Shown in pieces: positions 5,581 through 6,356 of a DNA stretch of 6,356 bases. Made by a program: the position numbers and the translations under genes. The first letter of the stretch is position 1, and the number at the start of each line of letters is the position of its first letter. The DNA lies in contig CANGOK010000193.1 in the NCBI GenBank assembly GCA_947455285.1, positions 1-6,356 of the forward strand, in the 5' to 3' direction. The notes under the pieces were generated by a model. It did no database searches. It saw only the letters and a list, made by a program, of their open reading frames with translations, and was not told where the DNA came from. The stretch comes from Beijerinckiaceae bacterium. Lineage in GTDB: Bacteria; Pseudomonadota; Alphaproteobacteria; Rhizobiales; Beijerinckiaceae.

Positions 5581-6048
5581 TCAGCTTTCGCGATCGGGAT
5601 CGGCGAGATCGTGCAGCCGGTCAGCGCCCACCTGCGCAAAGCGCAGCAGCATGGCGCGCCGCGTCGCCGGAGCGAGGCGATGTGAGGGCGCCTCGCGCAG
5701 CACCATGGCGCCATAGGCGTCGGCCACGATGAGGCCGGCGTCCAGCGGCAGGAGGTCCTGCGGCATGTCTTCAGGGATGGCGAAATACAGCTGGTCGCAA
5801 TGGGCGCGATAGTCCGGCCATTTCTGGTCGGCGCGGAAATCCGCCACGCAGGATTTGATCTCGACGATATGGATGGAGCCATCGCCGCCCACGGCCACAA
5901 GATCGGCGCGCCTGCCGCTCGCCAGCGCAACCTCTGGCAGGGTGGAATAGCCGAGCGAGCGCAAGAGGCGCCGCACCCCGCGCGCCACCGCCAGCGCGGT
6001 AGGCGATTGGCGCCCGTCGACCTTTAGTTCCAGCTCAGGCTCGCGCAT
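5581..6048 (-). CDS. mmcB: MmcB-type DNA repair protein (PD-(D/E)xK-like fold)
   Basis: Small alphaproteobacterial protein of the MmcB family (formerly DUF1052). The family is named after a Caulobacter gene that is induced in the SOS response and contributes to mitomycin C resistance; its exact biochemical activity is uncertain to me. The 155 residues look full length. The sequence fits a PD-(D/E)xK nuclease-like core: Glu39 in LPEVALASGRRADLV, Asp49 in the same stretch, then Glu63-Ile-Lys65 in HIVEIKSCVADF, followed by the family signature DQKWPDYRAHCDQLYFA at 74-90 and LIVADAYGAMVLREAP at 106-121. There is no signal peptide or membrane segment. The ATG lies inside the 3' end of the upstream GMC oxidoreductase gene (14-bp overlap) and has no strong Shine-Dalgarno sequence, which suggests translational coupling. 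I found no GTTC-N7-GTTC LexA site in the visible upstream sequence. The family call is firm; the function comes from the Caulobacter namesake. Confidence 0.9.
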   Translation of the reverse strand: MREPELELKVDGRQSPTALAVARGVRRLLRSLGYSTLPEVALASGRRADLVAVGGDGSIHIVEIKSCVADFRADQKWPDYRAHCDQLYFAIPEDMPQDLLPLDAGLIVADAYGAMVLREAPSHRLAPATRRAMLLRFAQVGADRLHDLADPDRES

Positions 6049-6356
6049 CCGACAAGATCATCGCAGCCGCCTTTTCGGCGATCATCATGGTGGGTGAGTT
6101 GGTGTTGCCCGAGGTGATGCGCGGCATGACCGAGGCGTCGGCGACGCGCAGGCCTGCGATCCCGCGCACCTGCAAACGCTCGTTCACCACCGCCATGGGA
6201 TCATCATCGACGCCCATCTTCGCCGTGCCGACGGGATGGAAGATGGTGGTGCCGAGATCGCCCGCCGCGCGCAGCAGATCCTCATCCGAAGTCACATGCG
6301 CGCCGGGGCGGAATTCCTCCGGCTTGAAGGGCGCGAGCGCATTGGCCTGACAAAGC
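6035..6356 (-). CDS. GMC-family FAD oxidoreductase (choline dehydrogenase-like), C-terminal part
   Basis: Last 106 residues of a glucose-methanol-choline family flavoprotein; the N-terminal FAD-binding domain lies beyond the right edge. These enzymes oxidise alcohols using FAD and usually have 530-550 residues. The visible part contains LAPFKPEEF, DLLRAAGDLGTTIFHPVGTA, LRVADASVMPRITSGNTNSP and TMMIAEKAAAMI, the classic C-terminal GMC signature. His40 (IFHPVGT) and Asn84 (SGNTNSP), numbered from the first complete codon at the edge, correspond to the His/Asn or His/His active-site pair of the family. The frame is open to the window edge; a GTG at 6295 encodes an internal valine and is not a start. 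The substrate cannot be told from this fragment, and choline is only one of several possibilities. The 3' end overlaps the mmcB start by 14 bp. Confidence 0.93.
   Translation of the reverse strand, partial: LCQANALAPFKPEEFRPGAHVTSDEDLLRAAGDLGTTIFHPVGTAKMGVDDDPMAVVNERLQVRGIAGLRVADASVMPRITSGNTNSPTMMIAEKAAAMILSDARA

Noticed and set aside
5573..5592. Hairpin at the regA/mmcB junction (CGCG...CGCG around TGATCA)
   Set aside because: Only a 4-bp outer stem with a 12-base loop and no T-tract, so it is not convincing as a terminator; only the palindrome itself is reported.
6035..6295. A complete 86-residue small protein starting at GTG 6295
   Set aside because: The frame continues open upstream to the window edge with matching GMC-family sequence, so this is the C-terminus of a larger gene, not a small protein.

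Overview
The window reads as a stretch of ordinary chromosome from an alphaproteobacterium, most likely of the order Hyphomicrobiales (Rhizobiales). This placement is an inference from gene content: a RegB/RegA (ActS/ActR-type) redox two-component pair, an MmcB-type protein, an intracellular PHB depolymerase, metK followed by trmB, and a high-GC base composition. No rRNA, tRNA, CRISPR array, insertion sequence or phage gene was seen. Genes fill almost the whole window, and no gene-free stretch exceeds about 150 bases.

Layout. The + strand opens with the 3' half of metK (S-adenosylmethionine synthase), a strong intrinsic terminator, and trmB (a SAM-dependent tRNA m7G46 methyltransferase). Facing trmB on the - strand, with stop codons abutting, is a YgjP-type zinc metallopeptidase gene. 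It lies 79 bp downstream of phaZ (intracellular poly-3-hydroxybutyrate depolymerase), also on the - strand. phaZ is divergent from regB, and regB and regA form a compact + strand operon with an 18-bp gap. regA then faces, again with abutting stop codons, a - strand pair: mmcB and the 3' end of a GMC-family (choline dehydrogenase-like) flavoprotein gene that runs off the right edge.

How the genes work together. MetK makes SAM, and TrmB is one of its consumers. RegB senses the quinone/redox state and phosphorylates RegA, the global regulator of respiration, carbon and nitrogen metabolism in alphaproteobacteria. PHB is a carbon and reductant store, so a PHB-mobilising gene sharing an upstream region with regBA is a plausible functional link, though untested. 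The GMC oxidoreductase and MmcB genes overlap by 14 bp and are probably co-transcribed, with no obvious shared function.

I did not find a convincing previously undescribed system. The points most worth checking concern architecture: the terminator immediately before the trmB ribosome-binding site, two convergent gene pairs that meet at the same six-base palindrome TGATCA, the phaZ/regBA shared region together with the phaZ start choice, and the GMC-mmcB overlap.
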